A DNA stretch of 64,000 nucleotides, taken from Scatophagus argus (Eukaryota; Chordata; Actinopteri; Scatophagidae). The first letter of the stretch is position 1, and every line of letters starts with the position of its first letter. The translations under genes were made by a program, and so were the position numbers. The DNA lies in assembly GCF_020382885.2 (NCBI RefSeq), contig NC_058513.1, positions 17,447,641-17,511,640 of the forward strand. Reading direction: 5' to 3'. This document shows, piece after piece, positions 42,480-54,539 of this stretch. The notes below the pieces were generated by a model. That model saw only the letters and a list, made by a program, of their open reading frames with translations. It made no database searches and was not told the origin of the DNA.

Positions 42480-43080
42480 GTAGTGTTTAGTTAAGTGTCG
42501 TATTTATATACAAATTTGATGTATTTTAATGCCACTTTCTACTTCTGTTCCACTACATTTCAGAGATGATGTAGCCAATCTGCCCAACAGTATATAATAT
42601 ACAGCTAAGATGATTAGCTGATTAATCAGTCTGTTGAATTAATTTGTAGCCATTGTGCTGATCAAGAAGTCATTTTTTTCATTTAGTTCCAGCCTCTCAC
42701 GTGAAAATGTTGAAGTTTGGCCTAAACAAACACACGTAATTAAGACCACATTTCTCACTATTTTCAGTGAGTTTTTTTCTTTTTTTTTTTTAAACAAACC
42801 AAACAGTTGATGAATGGAGAAAATAATCAGCAGATGACTCCAGAATGAAAAGGATCGTTAGCTGCACCTCCATACAAAACAATTCAAAATGAGCTCCAGC
42901 TCAGCTGACTCCAACAGCACAACAGTCACAGAGGACGTCTCACTACTTCCACTTTGAATACTATGAGCACCTCGTTCTGATACTTGTATACTTTTACTTG
43001 AGTGATGTAGGACTTTTAACTTCAACTGCGAGTTTTTAGCACGTGGTAACTGAAGTAAAGAATCCGAGTCCTTCGTCCAC
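42480..43080. repeat. Degraded transposon-like repeat
   Basis: The right end holds TATACTTTTACTTGAGTGATG, then GAAGTAAAGAATCCGAGTCC and TTCGTCCACTGC. This resembles the end of a common teleost repeat ('acttttacttaagtaaaggatctgaatacttcttccaccactg', from memory). The left part has CCACTTTCTACTTCTGTTCC and ACTACATTTCAGAG, also typical of it. Borders are approximate. Confidence 0.5.
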
Positions 43081-43353
43081 TGCGGCTCTCTGCACTCAGT
43101 CTGTGGGCTTATGTAAGGAAGGCTGTAGTACAAAACCTCCTGGAAGCACGGCCCTGTATAAAATGTCAGTGTCTGCTTACTGTTGCCATGTCAACCAAAC
43201 CTGCACACACACACACACACGCACAGGCGAAAGACATACTGTAACCTTAAACCGAGATTAACACACCGGTTGGCTTAAATCATTGATCTGCATGTTCAGC
43301 TAAATGTGACACAAACACAAAGTACTCGTTTATATTAACTTATCTTAAAACAT

Positions 43354-43359
43354 TTTATT
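43354..43359 (-). terminator. Candidate prr15l polyadenylation signal
   Basis: TTTATT on + is AATAAA on the prr15l strand, about 565 nt past the stop. Confidence 0.4.
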
Positions 43360-43922
43360 AAAAACAAAAAACAGTTGGTTTGCTTTAGGATTTCAGATAA
43401 GATTATATAAACCTTTTTTTTTAATTTACCATATCAAGTCTTCATAATCAAGTCTCTGTTTACTTTGGTCATAAAAATGTAATAAAATTTTACAGACGTG
43501 TCTTCACTCGTGTATCGATTGTGTAAGACATAAAAAAGCAGGTTTGATTCCAAAAGTTCACCACATCCATAGCAAAACAAATAAAAAGTTAATTTACGAT
43601 GTTGTCGTCACGAGGTCTGACTTTTCTGTCTGGACTGTCAGGCCGCAGATCATTTGTGTGAGCACAGAAAGTTAGAAAAGAAAAGGAAATGAGACAGAAG
43701 ACAAACGTCTCCAGCACTTCGTCTAACGGTCGTCTAAAGGTGTGAGTCCGCTGGTTCCGGTGTCCACCTGGGTGTGGTGCCTGGTAACAAGCGTTGATCC
43801 GGCGTGCACGTGTGGGGCCACATGGTTGTGCTTGTTTAGATTTTAGCCTCTGAGCTTGTAGAAGCCTGACGCTCATATATGACACATTTGTGATCAAGTA
43901 TGTGCATTTTGGAGCTTGTGTG

Positions 43923-44258
43923 CTATTTGTCAGTCAGTTTTTTATGGTTCTCGTCAGTGAGGCTGTGCTCCGAGAACAGACTGGGGTTCTCGGCCAGCGT
44001 GGCACGGACCCTGCTCTTTTCCTTGAAGCGTCCAGAGTGGGAGACCTTGAACTGGCGGCCCTTGGTGGCAGATTTATCCACGATCTTCTCCAGTCTCACG
44101 TTGAACTGGCTGTCCACATGGTCTGGAGGGGGATTATTGCTCGAGTGCTCTTTGTTTCCCATGTTGCTGCCATACTCGCCTGGGATCTCGTACAGAACCT
44201 TAGCCTCAGATTTCTTCTTGCGCGAGAAGGTCAGCTTCCACCAGCTTGGATCGGCCAT
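43923..44258 (-). CDS. prr15l: Proline-rich protein 15-like
   Basis: A small PRR15-family protein of 111 aa whose biochemical function is not established. The whole coding sequence lies in one exon. It starts [29 protein letters not shown] follows, then [20 protein letters not shown], and [20 protein letters not shown] near the end. These match human PRR15L ([41 protein letters not shown]). The frame stays open upstream, but a good acceptor (TGCCCTTCAG|GC) at about 44287 shows that those codons are intronic, so the ATG at 44258 is the start. The 5'UTR exon was not located. Placement between pnpo and cdk5rap3, on the opposite strand, agrees with human synteny. Confidence 0.93.
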   Translation of the reverse strand: MADPSWWKLTFSRKKKSEAKVLYEIPGEYGSNMGNKEHSSNNPPPDHVDSQFNVRLEKIVDKSATKGRQFKVSHSGRFKEKSRVRATLAENPSLFSEHSLTDENHKKLTDK

Positions 44259-46096
44259 GGCACCAGCAGAGACTGAAGGACCCGCCTGAAGGGCAGAGTT
44301 ATAACAAGACATTTTCACGCTCAGACATACAAACTTACCACATTATAACAAGAGAGTTTTGTTAGCAATATTTATTTATCTTAGACACAAGAGGTTTAAC
44401 TGCAGCCACTTCAGGAAACTGGCTGCCCTGTTTCCTAGAAGTGCAACTAATTTGCACTAAATATGTTTAGAGTTCAGGGTTGGAAAAGAGAAAGCTTACA
44501 TCAGGAGAGACTTCAGAAATTTGGTCCAAAGTATACTGATGCACATTTAGGCAATAAGTCTGATCTGATGAAGACGCACCTTCAGTGAAGTTCACTGCCT
44601 GAATCCATGTGCCTCAGTAGCCAAAAGTCTCTCGAGATGCAGTTTGTCTTGTTATAACATGGAAGACCTTACATTAGAACCTGATAAATCACGTTGCTGT
44701 GGCGTTAAACTCGCACCGAATGAGGAAAAGATGTGCGAGGAGAACAGATACTCATCATTTACACAATCTGATTCGGTTCTGCTTCATGCTTGTGTTGAGA
44801 CGAGACGAGACTCTGCTGTCGCTGAGCTCAGTGGATGACAGCATGAAGCAGCTCATCTCATGACAAACATTTTGCTGAGCAAAAGGTAGGGACGTTTCTC
44901 CTCGGCCTGCAGCTTTATGGCGACGACATGTTTCAGATAAAACATCCAGGGGCAGTAAAGTTTATTGCGGGGATCAAGTTGTCATCTTGGACACACCTGC
45001 AGCTTCACCTGAGGACGTCTACAGAATTCAACAACCAGAGAGTCTACAGCCACGCCAGCATTATTCATGGTGGTTTTTGAAGACTGATTCTGGTTTAAGA
45101 GGGTTTTCACCTCCAGAAGGATCCTGTCGTTTAGCCCATCACGTCAGGAGATAAAATTTACTGAAAAAGTAATTCACTTGGACAGCCAGCGAAACGAGGC
45201 CTTTCACATCCAAATGATTTTTAAGGTTACTGAACATTGTCCACTTTACAAAACTGCACGTTTGGATTTACAAACTTTACATTCATGTAGGTACAAATTG
45301 TCCTTTAGAAATTGTCCAAAAGATTACACCAAAGAAAACTGACATTCAGTGCCAGAAAACATTTTTGAACAGTGTGACCATCTGACCCCGCATGTCTTTT
45401 TAAAGTTCTTTATGTGTCCCATAAAGTTACCAGTGAGAGCGCCTTCTAATGTTACGTCCCGCACTGTAAGTGCAGAGGAAACTAAAGTACTTTCCTTTAA
45501 GTCCAACATTATACGCTTTGGTTTTTAAGTTCTAATCATCATTTCATATATTGTTTCTTCCCCTGGTGTTTATTTCATTGACTTTTTCTGACTCTTCTTG
45601 ATCTTGAACACTTAAATAAAGTTGAGTTGAGTTTAACGACCACAACTGAACCATCATGAACACCTGAGGAAACTCTGCTCTCGTCCGCTCATCCGAAGGC
45701 ACAAAATCACCAAACTGCTGTTTCCAGTATCGATTTATGACTGAATAAAATTAGACAAGGATTAATAAAGCACTCAAAGTTTCACTGACTTGTTGGCTGG
45801 TCAAATATTTCTCAGGAATTTGGACTTTTGACCTCAGTCTTTCTAAAATCCTGGTCATCATCCGATTGCTGAGCTGCATTTTGTGCACTAAACGTCACCC
45901 GTGTGTGTGTGAGCTGAAGGTGTAACCTGACGGCTGAGGACACCTGACACTCCGCCCTCAGCTGATAAATTAATGAGCACCTGAAGCGTATCCTCTGTCC
46001 CTCCCATGCGATCTGATATGAAGTCAGAGGGGACAAAAAGTGCTCTGACTGATGAAGAGCCAAACCGCCGCCCTCATGAGGAACCAGGAGGTCTGT

Positions 46097-46106
46097 TATA
46101 TAAAAG
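46097..46106 (+). promoter_or_regulatory. Orphan TATA box (TATATAAAAG)
   Basis: A near-perfect TATA box on the + strand. About 30 bp later a leader-like stretch runs to a strong donor, CTAGT|GTGAGT, at 46178/46179. No coding exon on the + strand follows that I can support before cdk5rap3. It could be a lncRNA or alternative-first-exon promoter, or chance. Confidence 0.3.
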
Positions 46107-48837
46107 CAAAGTGAGGGGGACTCTTGAGCCTCTGGATTTTCTGTTCACGTGAGCTCAGAGTTCAGGCCCTCAGCTAGTGTGAGTTTCTGTTTCCTAGCAG
46201 GCATTTTGATAAAGCGCCTTCCTTATGAGATGGATATTAACTCGCCGATGATGATGATGATGGTTTTTTTTAACCACGTCAAGTGTCTCATAAAACGTTT
46301 ATGATACGTTGTTTCCCACCAGGCCTGGCAACACTCCTGATTTTGATTCCTAATCCTAAAGTCTTCTTTCTAGCTTTTTCCAGAGCGTTCAGCCACATCT
46401 GAGTTTGCACTGATGTTCTGCAATAATCCAATAATTCTTGTATTGTTTTTCAAGTTTTGTTTCTTACAAATGTCACATATGGACCAAATTTACCAGTTTG
46501 AGAAACGCTATGATTTCGGCTTTACAAGGGCCGACAGGAAGCAAACAGACACACCAATCGTCCTCTGGTGTGGTGTTTTTATCACGCAGCGTATATGCAA
46601 ATACACAGTCCAGTCCAGGCCCTTTGCAGACACACTCGTCTTATCTGAAGCATGTGATGTTACGCACCTGGCACATACAAGTAGTGTCAAGGTTCAGGAC
46701 AGACGCGCTGGAAGAAACAATAGAGAAAACAGATTTTGATTTAATGTTGTGATAAGGTTTGAATCGAAGCGTATGTTACTCCTCGGTCCAGTGGTGCTCC
46801 ACTACACTTACATCTGACCTGGTTTACAGACACTCAGGTGACAGAAAATATTTCTGACATGCGCTTCCCAGCCTGCTGTGTCTCAGCTTTTTAATGCAAC
46901 TTTTCATAGAAACCCAAACACTAAATCCAGAGTGTTGTTTTCTAGCAGAATCTAGCGGCATGTTGAGCCTGTAAGTGAAGGCAGGCTCCTCTGTGACAAA
47001 CGTTTACAGAGCATTAACATACCACTGTTGACTTTCCATTGAGTAGTTTCAGCAGAACAAAGTGACTCTGAGGGCTGGCAGCACTTTCACACCGCGTTAA
47101 GTAAGGGAACACAGCGGCACAACACGCACTACATATTTCTTTTAGTATTCCATGTTTGACTTAGATGTGACCTTTGGGACAAAAAGGCCTGTTGACATAA
47201 AAGAGGCCCTCCATAGCTCTCTTTAATAAGTTACTATGTGTTCTGTTATGTGTGGGTGAGCTGCTCAGCAAAGCCTCAGAGATCACAGCGGGGAGGGAAC
47301 ACTGTGGCCACATTTGGAAATCACTAACCAGCCGCAAAGCCTTTTCGAGAGCACAATGTTTGAGCTGCACGGTGAGAGCTGGAGGAGGCTCCAAGGGCAC
47401 CGAGGTCCCTCATACTCGAGCTGAAGGTTCATTAGATTCTCAGGTTTCCTCCCTCGTGCCAGCTTCACTGCAGACACGTAACAGCAGAGCTGAAGGAGTC
47501 TGTGAAATGGTGTTTTCTGCCTGACGTTCATAATGATTAGCATCAGTTTTAAGAGTCTATAATTTGCTGTGTTGTTTGTTTAGTGGACGTGGAAGTCACA
47601 GAAAACTGACTGACTGAGAAAACATGACGAGTGCAGATGGTTCTGATAAGGCTGCCAGGTCCAAACAAGTTAGCAAATTTCCAAATGTGGCATCCTTACT
47701 CGCTTTAATCTTAATTTAAGGATGGTTTACTGTTCTCACTGAAACTGAGTCACCTGCTCAAACTTCACACAGCCGCTAACTGGCACCAGCTGAAATACCC
47801 TGAGGTGAACAGTCGAGTTAAAGCACATGTTGTTGTTAATGTCAAACGATGGCTTCCTGCCTCTTGTACACAAATATATCTTTTGTTTTGTTAAACATCA
47901 GTGTAAAAAATAGAATTACAGCCATCCCAATTTCCTCTAAAAATGTTTAGAGAATGTTTAAATTGTTTTGTCCACCAAACAGTCACAAACCCAAAAATAT
48001 TAATTTCACTCTAGTGACAAATAAGAAAAAGCAGTAAATTCTCACACTGGAGAACTTGGAACCATCAAAGGTTTGGCATTTTTGCTTTAAAAGTCATCTG
48101 AAGTGGCAGTGAAGTCCCAGACTTTGTCGTTTGAAGTCTGACAAGGTCTGACATGTTGCATTTTGTAGCAAATACATGAGAAAGCTGTAAACCAAACCAA
48201 CACACACAAACCGAATGTGTTGCATTTACTGGTTCTGTGTGTGTGCTCCGTCATCCTGCACCTCCACAGACAAGAACAGCTCCAGCAGCAGTGTGTTATA
48301 CACGTTTGTATTTAAAAAACATTTCAGGTACACAAATGTGTGTTGTTGTTGTTTTTTTTACCTTGTTGATGACTGAAGGAGAATTTTTCAGATGTGAAAC
48401 TGTCCCGCCATTCTTGCAAATTCTTTACTTCCTCTCTCTTTTTAATTCTTCTTCTCAGGTGATCAGGCACAGGTGTAGCATCTCTCCCTCTCTCTCTCTC
48501 TCTCCACACTCACACTCAGCACACACCCTCCTCAAACACACACTCGCCTACAGCTGGCTAAGTGCATGAGTGACTAAACGTTGCAACCATGTGATTTAGT
48601 GAAACCTTTCCTCAGGCCAGCCCAGTCCTCGTCAGGATCACTGACATCAGAGTTAATGTGAACTTGAGAGGTGAGCAGCCTTCCAAACTGCAAATAAACT
48701 CTGTTTTATCAGCCTCGCTTTAAAACACAGTCCTGCTTTAATGTGGAATTTGGACGCGGAATAAAGTCATCTTTGTGTTTGAGTTTTCTCATTCCTGTTA
48801 CACAACACTGAGCAATAAGAAGGAGAAAGCGATACAG

Positions 48838-48937
48838 GCAGAGAGAGACAGACGGACGGACAGACGGACGGGCAGACAGACAGACGGGCAGACAGGCAGA
48901 CAGACAGACAGGCAGACAGGCAGACAGGCAGACACCT
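48838..48937 (+). repeat. Imperfect CAGA/CGGA tetranucleotide repeat
   Basis: About 100 bases of GACAGACGGACGGACAGACGG-type units. It explains the two overlapping cysteine/serine-rich minus-strand ORFs (CLPVCLSACLPVCLS), which are artefacts. Confidence 0.9.
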
Positions 48938-49675
48938 AAAGGATCGTGTGAGCGAAGTGAATGGCCCTGATGTTTTGCATGGGTTGTGAACCCAGACAGT
49001 GGATGGATGCTCACTTTGCAAGTTTGGTCGCCATTCAAATGACCTGAAATTAAGCCTCTTGAGAGGCACTCCTGCAGGGAAGCGATGCCACTGTTCAAAC
49101 AATTTTTATTTCTGTCCAGCTGCCAAAATGATTTGTTATTCCTTTGGTTTTCAGTGACATCATGTGAGAGATTTGTGCATAAGGTGGTACAAGTGCTGTA
49201 CTTGTATTTGACTTCATATTTCCATTCCTCCCCATATAAAATATCACTTTTTGCAACTTTACTACATTTATCTGACAGAAAAAGTTGCTGATCAGATTAA
49301 GATTTTACATAAACAATAAGAATGGAATACATTTTAAAAATTAAACTAGTGTCTCTAAAATTTTTTGGGCTTGTGTCTCCATACAAAAACATACAAAAAA
49401 GCGTGGGTGCTCTTGTCACATTTCAGACAGAAGAGTAATTTCCCCTCTGAGTGTGCTTCGTTTAAATTACTGCTTGGTATCCAAGCGCGTAAAGCTATTC
49501 AATATTTCACCAAAGTATTGCTAAAAAATCCAGATCCAGAAAAAAACAGCAAAAGGCTTCATATTTCCTTACAAACTACTGTAGTTATTTTCATCTCAGA
49601 GCAGCAGACAGTTAAAGGACGACACCGCCCTCTACTGACGGACTTTGACTCTGCACCAAATCCGGATCTAACCCA

Positions 49676-49756
49676 CCAATCAGCTGCCACTGTCAGCATA
49701 GTGACATTTCATTGGTCGATCCTTTTAGCCAATGTAACATTGGCTAAATCTATTGG
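49676..49756. promoter_or_regulatory. CCAAT-box cluster in the cdk5rap3 promoter
   Basis: Five CCAAT pentamers occur within 81 bp: + strand at 49676-49680 and 49729-49733, reverse at 49711-49715, 49739-49743 and 49752-49756. The third and fourth form a perfect palindrome at 49724-49748 with 12-bp arms (TTTAGCCAATGT) around one A. NF-Y is the usual CCAAT binder. The cluster lies 125-205 bp upstream of the cdk5rap3 ATG. Confidence 0.75.
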
Positions 49757-49880
49757 CTCTCCTTCTCGTAACGTGTCATAAACAGTAAAATACGGATGGT
49801 GACAACGGTTCTGGATATAAACCTTTCACACAGACTTATAATGATAAAATCTTGAAAGCGATTTGAAAAGTTGAAGAGAA

Positions 49881-52800
49881 ATGGAGGTAAGCTGAAGTTA
49901 AGTCTCCCTGACTCGGCTTTAATGACGCTGTCGGCTAACGTTAGCTGGCTAGCTGTCACACAGACAAAGTCCAGTTAACTGAGAAATTGCCAAAGCTTAG
50001 TAAAGAAAATACTTTGGCTTTGTCTTGAGTCTTATTTCTGATTTATGCATAGCTGTTACAAATCAAGAATTGCTACTGTTACAGAAATGAAGAGGCAACG
50101 CAGAAATTGCTAATGTCTTGACTGTTTTCTCACTTCGGCAGAATATTCAAAACCTTCCAATTGACATACAGACCAGCAAGCTTTTGGGTGAGTCAAAAGA
50201 CACAAATGTAAAGTGAGCTATAAATTCCATCTGTTGCTGTCAGCTAAGGGCCCTCTTCTCCAGCAGATCTGTAACCTGCTGTTGTCTTAAACAGATACGT
50301 GAATGATACCAAATCCACAGATGTTAATGCTGTTGAATTGTTGCGTGTCCACAGACTGGCTGCTGGATCGACGTCACTGCAACATGAAATGGCAGAGTGC
50401 AGTAAAAGTTATCAGGGAGAAGATCAACGCTGCCATCCAGGACATGCCAGAGAACGAGGAGATCAAGCAGCTTCTCTCTGGCTCATGTAGGTTCTTTATA
50501 GCTCCAGATTATTATCACCACAGTTTAGCTATTTCTCTAATCCTGAAAGGCTCTTCTTACCAAGAAAAAGTTATAGATTCAGTCATACTTTTACAGTCAT
50601 ACTACTACATCTTTGTCTGTGCACTACCCTCTGTATGAACGCATACAAATTAGCATGTTTTATTTTGTTTGTTTTTACTGATAGACATTCACTACTTTCA
50701 CTGCCTGCGGATAGTGGAGATACTGAAGGGGACTGAGGCTTCCTCCAAGAACATCTTTGGCAGATATTCATCTCAGAGGATGAAGGTGAGAGGATTCAAT
50801 TTGAGTGTTAATAATCTGTACCACTAACAAAGTGGTCAGATATCTTTGTGCCGTGTTCCTCTGCTCTAAAACGTTTTTTCACTGTCAAAATTAAGGTTTC
50901 AGTTGTGATTTCTGTTTTTGTTGCCACAGGACTGGCAAGAGATTGTGTCCCTTTATGAGGCAGATAATGTCTATTTGGGTGAGTGTAATGTAGAAACAAG
51001 GGAAAACCCACATCTCCATGTGTTTGTGATTGTGTGACAACATCTGTTTTCACCTTTCCTCTGTGTTTTATTGGGTAGAAAGGCTGCTGTCATTGTTGTC
51101 ATTCTCATTCTCTTGGAATTGATGGTTTAAAGGGGTCTCTAACGGTGAAAAAGTAGATGTTGTTGCTTTATTTTAGAGTGATTATTATTGGATATGAGGA
51201 AATAGCATCCAGTTGTAGAAGCTGCACATAAATGAAGGTATGGAATTCTTTAATGTAAAAAGAACCTGTGTGTCTCAGCGGAGGTGGCCAGCCTGCTGTG
51301 TCGCAACGTGAGCTATGAAGGTCCAGCTCTGAGGAAGCAGCTGGCCAAAGCCCAGCAGCTGCAGCAGGAGCTGAGCAGGCGTGAGGTGGAGTGCCAGAGC
51401 TCAGCCGCTGACATGAGGGAACGCTACCATGCTGCCTGCAAACAGTACGGCATCAGAGTAAGTAGAGGAACGTTCACATATCAGAGTTATGTCTTTTACT
51501 CAGAGGCAAGTGAAATGACATGATGCATGTCCAGACTGTGTGTGTGTGTGTAGACATCCTTCGTCCTGTTGCTTGACTCTTTTCCTCTGACAGGGAGAAA
51601 ATGTGGCTCATGAGCTTCAGGCTCTGGTCAAAGACCTGCCGTCAGTTCTTGACGAAGTCGGGAAGGATGCAGCAAAGTTGGAGGAGCAAATCCAACTTTA
51701 TGCTGCTTTCACAAACTTTGTATGTGGGTGGTGAGTATGTTAATACAGTAATAAACAAAATACAGTTTATTTTTATTCACACTGCTCAGCCCTTCTATTA
51801 CTTGTGATTATTAGCTTAGACAGCTCAGCTCAGTCTGGCAATAATACAAGTTTTTAATAAAACACGTGGGAAATTCTTACTGTTGGTCACATGTTGTCAT
51901 TTGTAGGTCGGAACCAGTCGTGAACATGCTGACATTTGCCCAGAAAAGAGGAAACACAACATTTTACGAGTGGAGAATGGGGAAAGTCCCCACAGTTATT
52001 GTGAGGCCAGTTGTGGAAGAAGCTCCTTCAGATTCAGTCTCAGAGGATGCGGTTGGTTTTACTTTCTCTGTATTATGTATTATTCAGGGTCTTCCCATAT
52101 GTGGACTGCAGGAAAATCACTCCAGCAAATGTTTTATTTCTTTGGTTCTTGTTTTATGTACACATTCTCTTCTAAACTGTCTGGTTTTGGTTCTGCAGTT
52201 CACATTCTTAATTCAGATTATCACGGATGCAAAAATGGATCTAAATAGTTAGAAAATTGATGTAATACAGCAATAAGACTCATGTGGCAGCTCTGTGCTC
52301 CTGTGCTATCAAATGACAGATTAGGTAAACTAGATATATTCATACGTCTACTTATAACTGATTTTCCTCACTGCTGACTGCGTTTTAGATTGACTGGGGG
52401 GACTTTGGCAAAGAGACTCGTGATGTTAATTCTGGCATCACACTTGAGGATGGAATCGACTGGGGCATCAGTCTGGAGCCGAGCTCCGAAGTGAGACACC
52501 TTTACATATCAAATTGACTTCAGACTGTACGGATACTTGAATTCAGAAAAGTCTGGGGACTACTGCTCTAACAAACCAACTCCTGTCTGTCTTCCTGGAC
52601 AGGACGCTGGTGCTGGTGGGATTGACTGGGGTGACAGTGACGCAGCTCCCATTGAAATTGAAATCGTAGATGCGGGCACAGACTGTAACTCCTTTTCTTT
52701 TCATCAGTCACAGTCATGGCCCTTAAGCTTATCACATGCTCAGCTGTTAAAGTGTGTGTTTGCCAAAAGCAAGTGTGTCTTGTTGTAGGTCCTGAGGGGG

Positions 52801-54539
52801 AGGCGAGGGGTGAGGATGCTTTATCTATACTGGAGAATTCTCAGTCACGCAGCCAGTTCATCGATGAGCTAATGGAGGTAAAGACCAGTCAATTAGTGTC
52901 AGAGTTCCCTGGTAACACCATACGTCCACTTGATTTTTGTTTTGTGACTTAATGTGGGGCTTTAACTAATTTCAGCTCGCTTTGATTTTACAATCTGAAA
53001 GGTCAATGATTTGGTTCAACCTCACTGCTCTTGTAATGTCGTCTTCAGACGCAGCTTTTTGTAACGAAAAAGATTTAAAAGCCACTGTACTGTTTCCTGT
53101 GAGCAAATATTGGACTTCGTTAGTCAGGTGGCCACAAACACGACTCCAGATGAGTCATTTTGTTGGTCTGTATGTGCTGGACGTGTAAATAAACAGCTAA
53201 CAAATTCATCCACATCAACTTGTAAATCGTCTCTATTGTTTTTACAGCTTGCTTTTACTGTCCCCAAGTGGCCAAAAACAGTTAATGCAAGCTCCATCAG
53301 CTTTTCTGTGGTAGTTACTGTAGTGGTAACAAAACGTGATTTTTATTCAAAACCAGTGACTGCAGACAACAACAAGGAGTATAAGGATGTATGACAAATA
53401 TTAGTAACACCAATTCACAGTATTTGTTCTAACTTGCAGGGAGTAGCAGGTAAGTTGCCAGTCAGAGAAAAGTAGACTAAATGGAAATTAGTGCGAGATT
53501 TAAGGTTGGTTGAAGGAAGGATGCACTGTTAACTGTGGTGCTTCAGTTTTGGGCTAGTATTTAGATGATGGATTAGATCAGCTTTCAAATTTATCCCAAA
53601 CAAGCGACACTGGTGTTTTGTGTTTGTCCAGCTGGAAGCGTTCCTAACACAGCGCGTGAGCGAGATGGGAGAGGAGGGAGACGTGGTAGCTATGAGCCAG
53701 TTCCAGCTGGCCCCTTCTATCATCCAGGGACAATCCCGTGGTCACATTCAGGAGATGCTGTCAGAGGTGCAGGACCTTCGGGGCCGGCTCACCTCTCTTC
53801 GGATGCAGCACCTGTTTATGATCCAGGCGTCACCGCGGTATGCGGCCATAACATAAATGTTTGTCAATACACAGAGTCTGCGCCTACAAGCAACAATCGA
53901 GAAATCTGGCATGGACATTAGAGGATAAGAAACAAAAATGAGCATTTAATCCCTTTGCTTTTCTTCAGAAATCATCATTATTTTGTGTAAAATGTGTTGT
54001 TTAGGTATGTTGAACGTGTATCAGAAGTGCTGAGACAGAAGATGAAGCAGGCGGACATTCTGGTACTGAAAGCTGCCACAATGGCTGAGAAAAGACAGGA
54101 AGCCTTAGAGGAGCAGTCCAGACTGGAGCCTCGTGTTGACCTGCTGGCAGGATGCACCCGGGAACTCCAGAAACTGGTATTGGATTATTATTTCAATTTA
54201 TTTATGTTCCAATAGGTGGCACATTTCCAGCTCTCTGGTGAGAGAAAGTTATGTAACATTTTTCTCCCCTTATATAATACAGTAATTATAGGACGCAAAG
54301 GAGCTTCAAATTTTAGAAGTCTAAACATGAGTCAGAAGATCATTATATTCATGATTATATGTATTTTTAAAATTATGCACTTTAATCGAGAGAAGTGTAT
54401 CATTACCCAGAGGGCTCATAATTGACAGTACTATTGCCAGATATCGATAGATAATTCTTGTTTGTTTTTGCAGATTGAAGCTGACATTTCAAAGAGATAC
54501 CACAAAAGACCTGTCAACCTGATGGGAGTTAATATCTAG
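49881..54539 (+). CDS. cdk5rap3: CDK5 regulatory subunit-associated protein 3
   Basis: CDK5RAP3 (C53/LZAP) works with UFL1 and DDRGK1 in UFM1 conjugation on ER-bound ribosomes and in ER-phagy. Fourteen exons close in phase to 503 aa (human 506): 49881-49886, 50142-50187, 50355-50486, 50685-50785, 50930-50978, 51279-51457, 51594-51730, 51907-52051, 52389-52490, 52603-52684, 52789-52877, 53632-53837, 54005-54176 and 54474-54539. The first exon codes only ME. Matching blocks include DIQTSKLLDWLLDRRHC, REKINAAIQDMPENEE, KNIFGRYSSQRMKDWQE, SQFQLAPSIIQGQ, QHLFMIQASPRYVERV and the C-terminal ISKRYHKRPVNLMG. Three IDWG motifs, at about residues 266, 288 and 306, are the shuffled ATG8/UFM1-interacting motifs of the family. 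Exon 8 uses a weak donor (GCG|GTTGGT). Confidence 0.96.

Larger units (their letters stand above)
41699..43922. other. pnpo 3'UTR and convergent spacer to prr15l
   Basis: The pnpo 3'UTR runs to the AATAAA at 42325-42330. After it come a 40-bp alternating purine-pyrimidine tract, an old transposon-like stretch (about 42480-43080) and a (CA)n run at about 43203-43221. The right part should be prr15l 3'UTR. No other gene is seen. Confidence 0.6.
44288..49880. other. 5.6-kb stretch without a recognised gene
   Basis: This lies between the prr15l 5' side and cdk5rap3. ORFs are short and unsupported on both strands. It contains a TATA-box-like site at 46097-46106 with a splice-donor-like site at 46178/46179, a (CT)n run at about 48483-48503, a tetranucleotide repeat at 48838-48937 and the cdk5rap3 promoter at its right edge. 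prr15l 5'UTR exons may lie here. Confidence 0.5.

Noticed and set aside
48709-49102. Two overlapping Cys/Ser-rich minus-strand ORFs (CLSACLPVC repeats)
   Set aside because: They are translations of the imperfect CAGA/CGGA tetranucleotide array.
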